NCBI GenBank assembly: GCA_965153455.1
Contig: OZ234501.1
Coordinates: 3,472,001 to 3,536,000, forward strand
Length of the DNA stretch: 64,000 bases
Source: Sphagnum compactum
Lineage: Eukaryota; Bryophyta; Sphagnopsida; Sphagnales
Direction of reading: 5' to 3'
A model generated the notes under the pieces. It had not been told where the DNA came from and did not search any database. It worked only from the letters and a program-made list of their open reading frames with translations. Position 1 is the first letter of the stretch; each line of letters begins with the position of its first letter. Shown piece after piece: positions 55,226-64,000 of this stretch. A program made the position numbers and the translations under genes.

Positions 55226-57545
55226 AATGAAGTGGTGTTGTATGTCAATGTGATTTGTGCGAAAGTGGTGGGTAGGGTTCTTTGCAAGTGCAAGGCATCC
55301 TTGATTGTCACACATGATGCTTATTGCTCCATCTTGCACAAGTCCCACATCCGCCATCAACTTCCTCAACCATATGGCCTCCTTGGTGCATTGACTAGTG
55401 GCCATGTATTCGGCCTTCGTGGTAGACAAGGCAATTGTAGGTTGTCTCTTACAATTCCATGAAACGGCTCCCACTCCAATAAAGAACACGTACCCCGTGG
55501 TGGAACGCCGCTCATTTGCATCTCCACCCCAATCGGCATCACAATATCCCCTCAAACTAACATCCTTGCCTCCAAGGCACAATTTCAAGTCCAAAGTGCC
55601 CTTCAAGTACCGCATGATGCGTTTCACTGCCATCCAATGGGAAGGACCAGCTCTTGACATGAATTGACTCACCATGCTCATCGGGAATGCAAGATCCGGC
55701 CGTGTGCCCACCATGGCATACATCAATGATCCCACCACCGCCTTATATGGAATGCCTTGCATTTCCTATTGAATGCCTTGAAACTCCTCCTCCGTGAGCT
55801 TCAAGAACTTGGAATTCACATCAAGCGGAGTTCCGATGGGCTTGCACTCCTCCATGTTGAAGCGCTTGAGCACCTCCTTAATGTACTTGCTTTGGCTCAT
55901 GGTTATGGTGCGATTCGCATGGTCTCTCTCAAACTCCACGCCAAGGCAATAATGCAACTCTCCAAGATCACTCATCTCAAATTCATCTTCAAGCCTTGAC
56001 TTCAACCACTTCAAAATGCTCACATTGCTTGCTAAGATGATCAAATCATCCACATAGATGATCACTATCAACAAGTACTCACCCGTTTGCTTGACGTACA
56101 AAGAATGGTCCGCTTGGCTCCTAGAAAAGCCTTCGTGGGTGAAGAACATGTCAATGCGTTGGTACCATGCTCTCGGTGATTGCTTGAGCCCGTACAAGGA
56201 CTTCTTCAACTTACACACGAGGTGCTCCTTGCCATCTTGCACGAATCCTTGCGGTTGGTCCATGTAGATGTCCTCCTCCAATTCCCCATTCAAGAATGCG
56301 GTCTTCACGTCCATTTGGTGAATCTCTAAGTCCATGGCGGCTCCAATTGCAAGCATGTATCTAATGGTGGTGAACTTGGCCACCGGGGCAAATGTCTCAT
56401 TGAAGTCCACACCCTCAACTTGAGAGTACCCCTTGGCCACCAACCTTGCCTTGTGCCTCACGATATGGCCCGATGCATCCCTTTTTGTGCGAAACACCCA
56501 CTTGCATCCCACACTCTTGCGATCCTTTGGAAGAGGCACCAACTCCCACGTGCCATTGGCCATGAGTGAACCATACTCCTCTTGCATGGCCGCCTCCCAC
56601 TTGCTTGCATCCTCCGAATGCATTACATCACACAAATTCAATGGATCATCAAGACAAACAACATTAGCACGTTCCACATCTTGTTGGGGTAGGATGTGGT
56701 TCTTCCACCATTCTCCAAGCGGTCGCCGCTCCCTCAAGGGGTACCTACGCTCCTCCGAGGGCTGCCCCACTTGTTCACCACTTGTGCTTGCATCTTTAGA
56801 TGGTGTTGAAGGTGTTGATGAACACCCTGGGGTTGGCGGTGCCTCTTGATTGCTTAGATCTTCTTTGGCATCACTTGCGCCCTCATCATCATCCACACAG
56901 GGCGATTTGGAAGATGTGTCCACAATCACCACATTAGGGGTCTCATTTCTCCCACTTGGACGCATCTCCAAATCATTGCCGACACTAGTGCTATCCTCCA
57001 TGAACTCAACATCCTTACACTTGATGATCTTCTTGGATTGCACACACATGAGCCTATATGCCTTGGTGCCTTCACAATACCCAAGAAACAAGCATTTTGT
57101 GCCCTTTGCATCAAGCTTACCCCTCTTCTCGTCCGGCACCATGGCATACGCAATGCATCCAAACACACGCATGTGTGAAATGCAAGGCTTTCTCCCACTC
57201 CACGCTTCCTCGGGTGTGATGGACGGCAACGCCCTTGATGGACATCGATTCCTTGTGTAGGCCGCATTCACCACTGCTTCCGCCCAAAGTGACTTCTTGA
57301 GGTTTTGAGCATGAAGCATGCTCCTCGCCATCTCCACAAGGGTGCGGTTTGCACGCTCCGCCACGCCATTTTGTTGAGGCCTATACGGTGTGAAGGTTTG
57401 CTTCTCAATGCCGTGTGCCTTCAAGAAGCGCTTGAATTCCTTGGAAATGTACTCCCCTCCATTGTCCGACCGAAACACCTTGATCTTGTGCTCCGATTGT
57501 GTCTCCACAAGTGCCTTGAATTCCTTGAACTTCTCTAAGCACTCA
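55226..57545 (-). pseudogene. Copia B integrase C-terminal half, RT and RNase H
   Basis: The frame continues integrase (FRSDNGGEYISKEF, then RPQQNGVAERANR), the C-terminal linker (MRVFGCIAYAMVPDEKRGKLD) and RT. RT carries TWELVPLPKDRKSVGCKWVF, MDVKTAFLNGELEEDIYM, SLYGLKQSPRAWYQR and VIIYVDDLIIL, so the catalytic DD is intact. RNase H has GYCDADWGGDANERRSTTGY, ALSTTKAEYMA and CDNQGCLAL. A TAG at 55766-55768 splits the linker (FQGIQ-stop-EMQGIPYK); TGA at 55223-55225 replaces an Arg codon after HHFI. Apart from these the 770-codon stretch is open. Confidence 0.9.
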
Positions 57546-59105
57546 TTCCCCTTTGGACTTCAACAAGTACACCCACACCTTCCTTGAAAAGTCGTCAATG
57601 TACGTCACAAAGTACCTTGCACCACCCAAGGATGTGGTCCTCATGGGGCCACATACGTCCGAATGCACAATCTCCAAGGGCTTGGTGGCACGCATCCCTC
57701 CATCGCTTGGAAATGGTTTGCGATGTTGTTTTCCCTCAATGCACCCTTCACAAACAAATGAAGATGTAGGGCAAGGCATGTTTCCAAGGTTCATACCACT
57801 CACCATGTTTTGGAGCGCATGCACACCTTTGACGTTCAAATGACCGAGGCGACGATGCCAAAGCTCTAATGCACCATCAATTGTTGAAGTTTGGGCCACG
57901 TTGGCCACATGCACCTCACACACCTTGGTGAAGGTCACTTGATACAAGTTGCCTTCGCGTAGCGCTACTGCAATCACCTCTCCATCAAATGCCCTCACAA
58001 TGCACTTAGTCATGTTGAATTGCACTTTGCACCCACTTGACAAGATTTTGCTCACTGAAAGCAAGTTGGCATGTAATTTTGGCACATGGAGCACGTCCTT
58101 GATTCTAATCTTTTTGGTTCGCCCTTTCACCATCACTTCCACAAGGATGGACCCCATTCCAATTGCCTCAACAATGCTATCATCACCCATATGCACGTTG
58201 CGTGTTGGAATTACCTCATACGTGTCGAATGCGGCTCTATGAGAGGTCATATGTTTGGTGGCTCCCGAGTCCATGATCCACTTGCATATGGCCTTACAAT
58301 GGTCTCCATCCTTTGTTGCAAAGGAATAGTCATCATCGTCCTTGGCTTTGTTGGCATTCTCCTTCTCCTTGTTGTTGTTCTTGGCCTTGAAGCAAAATCG
58401 TGCAATGTGGCCCGGTTTGCCACAATAGTAGCATGTCTTGGTGTCTTTGCGTGTAGATGTGGTCCCTCCTCTTCCTTGCATTGACACCATCGCCGCATCG
58501 TCACCTTGCGGCTCCTTCTCCCTCCTCTTGGACACTTCATGCATCAATCGTGCGGTCACAAACTCCATGGTGAGGTCTTGCATGGGCAAGGTCTCCAAGG
58601 CGGTGATTAGGTACTCGTAGGAGGGTGGCAAGCTCTCAAGCAAGGTCATCACAACATCCTCATCCCTCACGGGCACCTCCAAACAAGCAAGTTGATCCGC
58701 AAGCGCCTTGACCTTGTTGATGTGGTCTAGAAGGTCCTCTCCCTCTTGCATCTTGCACGTGAAGAACTTGCGACGAATGAAGAGGATGTTGGACAAGCTC
58801 CACGTCTTGTGGATGTTGCAAAGTGTTTTCCATGCCTCCGCGGGTCCCTTGCACCTCTTGATGTGGTGAAGATGACTATCCACCAAGTTGATGCCAATGG
58901 TGGACATGGCCTTCTTCGCACGCCGTTGGTACTCCTTGATGACTTTGGGGTCCGCATTGGATGGTGGAACCTCCTCGGACCCGTCGACAATCTCCCAAAG
59001 GTCCATGGAGGCCAACACCATCTCCATCTTGAACTTCCAAAGGTTGAAGTTATCCCCATTGAACTTGTCAATGACTTTAGCGCTCTCTCCTTCAAACGAT
59101 GCCAT
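57543..59105 (-). pseudogene. Copia B gag-protease-integrase N-terminal half (520 codons)
   Basis: ATG at 59105 (MASFEGESAKVIDKFNGDNF) is chosen by alignment with element A. Gag comes first, then zinc knuckle CYYCGKPGHIARFC (about residues 225-238) and protease IMDSGATKHMT (Asp at about 279). The integrase zinc region is intact: WHRRLGHLN, then FVCEGCIEGKQ. The core begins VHSDVCGPM, and YIDDFSRKVWVYLLKSKGE precedes the break. An extra T near 57545 shifts the frame into the next part. All visible motifs are intact. Confidence 0.9.
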
Positions 59106-59115
59106 TTTACACTCA

Positions 59116-59701
59116 AATCCGACCTCTCTACCCACTTATGCGTTCAACCAAATGCTAATTAGTACTTAATGAGCACTCTTACATGCAATTGCTTCAATGC
59201 ATTCTCAAATGTGCTTCAATCACTCAAATGCACACGAATGCACCTCATAAACACACTCTAGCCCCTAGAAGACTTAATTGTGTACGAATGCACCTCCAAT
59301 CACAAAATTTAGCCCTTAATGGCTCCCACTTGCATCAATGCCTCCTCAAACACTCAAAATGCACTCAACCAACTCAAATCAAGTGCTCTATGAATCAAAT
59401 GTGCACAAATACACCTCAATGACTCAAATCAAGACTTATAATGTTGGAATGTGCACACATGCACATCCAATGCTTCCAAATACCTCCAAAGAGCACCAAT
59501 CAAGCACTTGTGCACCTCTAAACTCCAAATGGCCTCCAAAACCTCAAAGCTCCTCCAAAGCTCTTCAAAACTCCTCCAAGGCTCTAAAAGCGCCTCCAAA
59601 ACCCTCAAAAGTGCAAACTTGCACATCCAACACACACAAACCTTCAAGATCTCTCTCAATGCACATAAGCAATCAAACTTCTAATCATGCAACTCGCATG
59701 T
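59116..59701 (-). other. Untranslated leader of copia B
   Basis: About 590 bp between primer site and gag, with many CTCCAAA/CACTCAAATG-type words and no coding. The analogous leader in element A is at 49236-49949 and has an unrelated AACTTGAAAACTT-rich composition. Confidence 0.6.
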
Positions 59702-59715
59702 GTGGGCCCATAACC
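59702..59715 (-). promoter_or_regulatory. Primer-binding site of copia B, initiator tRNA-Met anticodon-arm type
   Basis: GGTTATGGGCCCACA follows the LTR end directly, as in element A, and is complementary to the initiator tRNA-Met anticodon arm. Downstream of the site A and B differ in sequence, so the shared bases are probably under constraint. Confidence 0.75.
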
Positions 59716-60115
59716 TATTGGAAATTACAAAGGTTATAAGCTTCAAATGCTACAATCATAAAACTATGGCTTGTAATATCTAACAAGGCTTGAAGCTTCT
59801 ATGTGCACTCAACCATAAAAGAGAGAATAAAAGACTCCTCAAAACCAAACCCTTATATACTATCTACTAACCCTAAAGTAGCCGCCACTTAACCCTAACC
59901 TAGCCGCCGCCTAACCCTAGCCGCCACCAAACCCTAACCCTAGCCATCACCAAGCCCTAATCCTAGCCGCCGCCAAACCCTAACCGTAGCCATCACCAAG
60001 CCCTCTCAAATCTACCTATGTCTTTGATTGCTTGCAACACTTATCTACCACATTGTTTCTACTATCTACCACACCATTATCTATGTTTTTAACATCTACA
60101 TCATAATCTTCAACA
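59716..60115 (-). repeat. 5' LTR of copia B (400 bp)
   Basis: It starts TGTTGAAGATTATG at 60115 and ends CCAATA at 59716. It contains AGCCGCC and AAACCCTAA motifs at 59878-59995 and TATATAAGGG in element orientation near 59850. Confidence 0.85.
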
Positions 60116-60570
60116 AATAGAACCATCATGGAATGTGCGAAAAACATGATTCTTGCATAAGGGTTGAAATTTGAATTTTGGGGCGAAGTGATGAACACAG
60201 CGGTGTACATCAAAAATCAATGTCCAACCAAAGCTTTTGATTCTAAGACCCCTCAAGAAGCATGGAGTGGTAGGAAACCTGATGTGTCTCATTTGAGAGT
60301 CTTTGGTTATAAAACCTTTACACATGTCCCCAATGAGATTAAAACCAAATTAGAGTCCAAGTCCGTGCCTTGTGTGTTTTTAGGATATTATGAAGGCACG
60401 AAAGCATATCGCTTGATGTGTGTAAAAACGAAGGGAATCGTCAAAAGTAAAGATGTTGTGTTCATTGAAGGGTCAAAAGAAATAGGTGGTGTGTTCCATC
60501 CCAAGAAAGTGGAAAATGTAGTTGTGCATAAAATTGTGAACAAAAAAGTTGAAGGAGAAGACCATTGACC
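60116..60570 (+). pseudogene. Copia D integrase C-terminal part
   Basis: It encodes LKFEFWGEVMNTAVYIKNQCPTK, TPQEAWSGRKPDVSHLRVFGYKTF, then VPCVFLGYYEGTKAYRLMCVKTK and DVVFIEGSKEIGG, as in element A. A one-base deletion near 60562 shifts the frame at the acidic linker. Upstream zinc and catalytic regions are missing. Confidence 0.85.
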
Positions 60571-60799
60571 TTTAGTCGGGATACACCTTTGAATGAAGCA
60601 ACAATGGAAGGTGTGCAAAATGAATCCACGCCAAGTTCTTCATCGAAAGAAGAATTTGTTGTTTCGAATGATAACCCATCTAATGAACCTTCACAACATG
60701 TGCCAAGGGAAAGACCTCAAAGGCAATGAAGGGAATGGCCTCGAGATTGGTGAATTGCTACCAAGGAGGTGGAGCGTGCCACCGTTGCATTTTTGGAGG

Positions 60800-62345
60800 A
60801 GCCCAAAAATTGAAGAAACATTGACATGTGAAAATTCCAAGGAATGAGAGTGCACAATGCAAGAAGAATATAATTCCCTCATGGCAAACAACACATGGAC
60901 TTTGGTGCCACTTCCCGTTAGTAGGAAACCCGTTTCTTACAAATGGGTGTTCAAAATCAAATAAGGCACGAATGGGGAGGTGGAATGCTAAAAGGCCAAA
61001 TTAGTGGCAAGGGGTTTTACCCAAACCTACGAAGTGGACTACAACAAAACCTTTGCGCCCATCACAAAGTTTACATCTATTCGTTGTATTCTTGCATTGG
61101 CGGCCTTAGAAGACATGGAGATCCATCAATTGGACGTGAAATTTGCATTTTTTAATGGCGAGCTTGAGGAGGAGATTTACATGGAGCAACCTCAAGGGTT
61201 CGTGCACCGAGGAGGTGAATATCTTGTGTGTAAGCTTCACAAATCCTTGTATGGTTTGAAACGATTTTCAATGGCATGGAATTAAAAATTAGATGCGTTT
61301 CTCAAAAGCATTGAATTTATGAAGAGTGAGGCCGATCCTAATGTGTATGAAGCACAAGTGGGAGATGTGAAGTTTTTCATTGTGGTCTATGTGGATGACC
61401 TCATTTTGGTGTGCAATAATCAAAACAAACTTTTACAAATAAAAAAGGAGTTGAGTCAAAAGTTTGAAATGAAGGACCTTGGGGAGTTGCATTTCTTTTT
61501 GGGAATGGAGGTGGAAAGGAATCGTGATGAATGACTCCTACGCATCAACCAAATCAAATACCTCAAGGAAATATTGAAGCGTTTTCAAATGGAGGAATGT
61601 AAGCCCATTAGAGTTCCATTGGATCCCAGAGTGAAGTTACAAAGGAATGCGAATGGAAATGATGAATCGAAGGGATTCCCATATCAACAAGCGGTTAGGT
61701 CCTTGATGTATGCCATGTTGTGCCCACGACCTGACTTGGCATACCCAATAAGTGTGTTGAATCAACACATGGCCAACTTTAACATGGAGCATTTTATGGG
61801 CGTCAAATGAATCTTTCGATATTTGCAAGGTACTTTGCAAATGAAATTACAATTCGATGCAACACCATCCAAGGAAATGCTTGGATATTGTGATGTGGAT
61901 TGGGGTGGTGATCTTATAGATAGGAGGTGCACCACAGGGTTTGTTTTCATGATCGGAAATGGAGCCATTTCTTGGAGTAGCAAACGAAAACCTACAATAG
62001 CATTGTCCACAACGGAGGCGGAGTACATGGCAAACACCCAAGCCACAAAAAAAGCCATATGGATAACAAAATTGATAATGGATTTAAGATACATGGGGGA
62101 GAAAAAAGTGATGGTGATTTGATGCGACAATCAAAGTGCGATATCATTGACCAAAACTCCCACTCACCATGTATGAATAAAACACATTGATGTACAACAT
62201 CATTTTGTTCGAGAACGAGTTGAAAATGGAGAAGTTCAATTTGAATATTGTCCAACGGAACACGTAGTGGTGGATGTCCTTACCAAGGCATTATCCAAAG
62301 AACGACATCATAAGTTGATAAACATGTTCGGATTAGAAACCTCAT
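60800..62345 (+). pseudogene. Copia D reverse transcriptase and RNase H with eight stops and no frameshift
   Basis: One frame for about 1.5 kb, 80-90% like element A by eye. RT is recognisable by TWTLVPLPVSRKPVSYKWVF, TFAPITKFTSIRCILALAAL and FFIVVYVDDLILVCNN. RNase H shows GYCDVDWGGD, ALSTTEAEYMAN and CDNQSAISL, with C-terminus CPTEHVVVDVLTKALSKERHHKL. Stops are TGA 60845, TAA 60962, TAA 60989, TAA 61283, TGA 61532, TGA 61808, TGA 62120 and TGA 62174. Compared with A, six of them are clear C-to-T or G-to-A changes from TGG, CAA or CGA codons. Confidence 0.85.
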
Positions 62346-62355
62346 AAAGTGGGAG

Positions 62356-62814
62356 TGTTAGAAATATTATTTGATTCTAATCCCCAAAGTTGGCGAATGT
62401 GATTCACATTCATCAAAAGGATGAATAATATTCACATCGTTAATAGTTAAAGTTAGGGTTTAGAAGTTGTGTGAACTTTGGGATTAAATGGTGGCTAGGG
62501 TTTGGAGATGGCGGCTACATTAGGGCTAGGGTTAAGATGGCGGCTACTTCAAGGTTAGGGTTGGAAGATGGCGGCTACTTTAGGCTTAGGGAGTTATATA
62601 TAGAATTGTTTGTGAGTGAGTTATTCATTCTCTCCTTTCATGGTTTTGAGTGCACATAGGACCTTCAAGCCTTGTTAGTTGTTGCAAGCCATAGTTTTGT
62701 GATTGTAGCATTTGAAGCATACAACCTTTGTGATTTTTGTTAGTTAATACAATTGTTCCATTTCATGAACCTTGAGTGTTTCATTTCTTGATTGTTTTCA
62801 AGTTGTTTCCAATA
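62356..62814 (+). repeat. 3' LTR of copia D (459 bp)
   Basis: It starts TGTTAGAAATATTATTTG after the polypurine tract and ends TTTCCAATA. The U3 has three GGCGGCTAC (GTAGCCGCC complement) blocks interleaved with TTAGGG-like words at 62508-62590, then TTATATATAG as TATA box at about 62594. The right flank runs directly into fragment E. Confidence 0.8.
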
Positions 62815-62844
62815 TTTGCACTTGAATTGTCCTCCGTTGTTGGA

Positions 62845-63350
62845 TCATAAGGTTTTGATGTTCATGTTGGTTTCATTCTCCACCAAGGCCTTGTATGCCT
62901 TGAATTTGTCAAACACCTCTCCTTTTGCTTTCCAAAGGTAAACATGAGTTTTTCTCGAAAAGTCATCAATGAGGGTGACAAAGTATTGTGCTTCACCACG
63001 AGATGTTGTTTTCATCGATTCACACACATCATTATGCACAAGCTCCAAAAGCTTCGAAACCCTAGTCATTTCATCTTTAGTAAAAGATGTCCTTTGATGT
63101 TTGCCTTCAATGCAAGCTTCACACACATGGTGCAATGGCACTTCTTTTCAAGTTCATACCATTGACCATTTTCTCCAACTTCTTAAGATTCGGCATGTTG
63201 AAGTGCTTGAGTCTTTGGTGCCATAGCGTAGCTCCTTCATTCGAAGACTTTGTTATGTACACAATTTCCTTTCGAACATTAACATTAAGATGATACAAGT
63301 TTTTCTCCTTTTGTGCTTCCGCCAGCTCTATGGACATTGTTCACCTTACA
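62845..63350 (-). pseudogene. Copia E integrase N-terminal part
   Basis: The zinc region reads LWHQRLKHFN and, after a frame change near 63125, HHVCEACIEGKHQ. The core start reads LVHNDVCESM, with the first catalytic Asp present, then FVTLIDDFSRKTHVYLWKAKGEV and YKALVENETN. A TGA follows near the second catalytic Asp (S-N-N-G-G). It is dead. Confidence 0.8.
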
Positions 63351-64000
63351 ACCATCCTTGTCAAACTCCACTTTCAAGCGTTCTAAAATGAGTTTACTAA
63401 TGAAATGGGACTATTTTTCATTTGGGGAACATGAAAAACTTGAATGATGGTTTTAAGCAACATTTTACCTTCAACTTGCATTCTGGCCTTAATGCTTCCT
63501 TTACCAATGGCCTTCAAAATGGTGTCATCTGTGGAACAATGGATTCGTAAGTGATGAACCATTCTTGTTCAAATGTCATATATTGTGTTTCGTTGGAATT
63601 GATGATCCAATCGTATGTCATATGATCATTAGCATTCAATACGGCAACAAAAATTTGTTTTTGAACTTCACAAGCTTAGTTTGCCTTTTCTTTTTCATCA
63701 CTCCTTTTCTTCAAACAATCAAACAATTTTTACAAAGTGTCCTGGGTTTTTACAATAAAAAGAACTTTTTTGTTTGCCTTATGAATTTTGTTGAGCAATG
63801 CGACATTTTTTGCACTTTCGCTTTCTTTTCTTTTGGAAACCTCATGAAGCAATTGAATGATAATGAATTGAAGGTCAACATCCTTGCTGGACAGGGATTC
63901 CAAATTCATGACCAAGTTATCAAGAGACAAGGGAAGGTTCATGAAAAGTACCATGTACATGTCCTCATTTTCAATTTTCATTTCAATGGAACATAATTGA
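63351..64000 (-). pseudogene. Copia E gag (C-terminal) and protease, partial
   Basis: Gag from the right edge to about 63730 (VMNLESLSSKDVDLQFIIIQLLHEVSKRKESE) matches element A residues about 135-205. The zinc knuckle region and protease at 63400-63720 are broken by frame changes; remnants of YDWIINSNETQYMTF and DDTILKAIGKGSIKA can be traced. The upstream part lies beyond the window. Confidence 0.75.

Larger units (their letters stand above)
54686..60115 (-). mobile_element. Ty1/copia element B, near-complete
   Basis: A 5.43-kb element with LTRs at 59716-60115 (5', 400 bp) and 54686-55070 (3', 385 bp), a half-tRNA-type primer site, gag, protease, integrase, RT, RNase H and a polypurine tract. 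The lesions are a +1 change near 57545, TAG at 55766-55768 and TGA at 55223-55225. Its proteins are clearly divergent from element A but its LTRs share R/U5. The flanks (actac left, aatag right) do not match. Confidence 0.88.
60116..62814 (+). mobile_element. Copia fragment D (+): integrase to 3' LTR
   Basis: Plus-oriented element A lineage, cut on the left by element B inside the integrase (NRTIMECAKNMIL) and ending in a complete 3' LTR (62356-62814). The polypurine tract is AAAGTGGGAG at 62346-62355. Confidence 0.85.
62815..64000 (-). mobile_element. Copia fragment E (-), gag to integrase, continues past the window
   Basis: Minus-oriented relative of element A. Its integrase abuts the D LTR at the SNNGGQF motif, and gag runs off the right edge. 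Confidence 0.8.

Overview
The window is nuclear DNA of a land plant with a repeat-rich genome. The evidence is one clear plant-type eIF4B gene with a spliceable first exon, a TNP2-type CACTA transposase, and many Ty1/copia and Ty3/gypsy retrotransposons, several of them nested in each other. There is no bacterial or organellar gene organisation. The species cannot be fixed from the sequence. The style of the elements and the very long AT-rich spacers would suit a fern, lycophyte, bryophyte or gymnosperm, but this is only an impression.

Layout. 1-3382: 5' part of a CACTA transposon on the minus strand, with a nearly intact TNP2/DUF4218 transposase and a subterminal array of TCGCAA/TTGCGA motifs; it runs off the left edge. 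3480-5175: a decayed gypsy fragment (+). 5176-16700: AT-rich DNA without recognisable genes, holding a small CACTA-type MITE, a CCTAGG-rich tract and a tRNA-like (possibly SINE) relic. 16735-19115: a decayed copia fragment (+) carrying a solo LTR with a 5-bp target duplication. 20440-31149: an old chromodomain gypsy element (-), interrupted at 25891-29874 by a copia element (called C) that has a perfect GAACC target duplication but has lost its 3' half. 31150-35042: unique-looking sequence that starts as an eIF4B intron. 35043-36487: eIF4B exon 1 (-). 36500-42400: promoter side of eIF4B, minisatellites and AT-rich DNA. 42400-64000: a nest of copia elements of two related lineages in both orientations: element A (44784-50457), element B (54686-60115), and fragments F, G, C', D and E.

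The copia elements work by the usual cycle: Gag particle, aspartic protease, integrase, reverse transcriptase and RNase H. Two primer types are visible. Element C has the common plant site complementary to the 3' end of initiator tRNA-Met. Elements A and B have a site complementary to the anticodon stem-loop of the same tRNA, as in Drosophila copia. A and B share the TATA-proximal and R/U5 part of their LTRs although their proteins are divergent. Just upstream of the TATA box the A LTRs carry an array alternating AGCCGCC (GCC-box) and AAACCCTAA (telo-box).

Most disabling changes in the elements are premature stops of the CGA to TGA, CAR to TAR or TGG to TGA type in otherwise intact frames, the pattern expected from deamination of methylated cytosine. 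The only gene with a recognisable host function is eIF4B.
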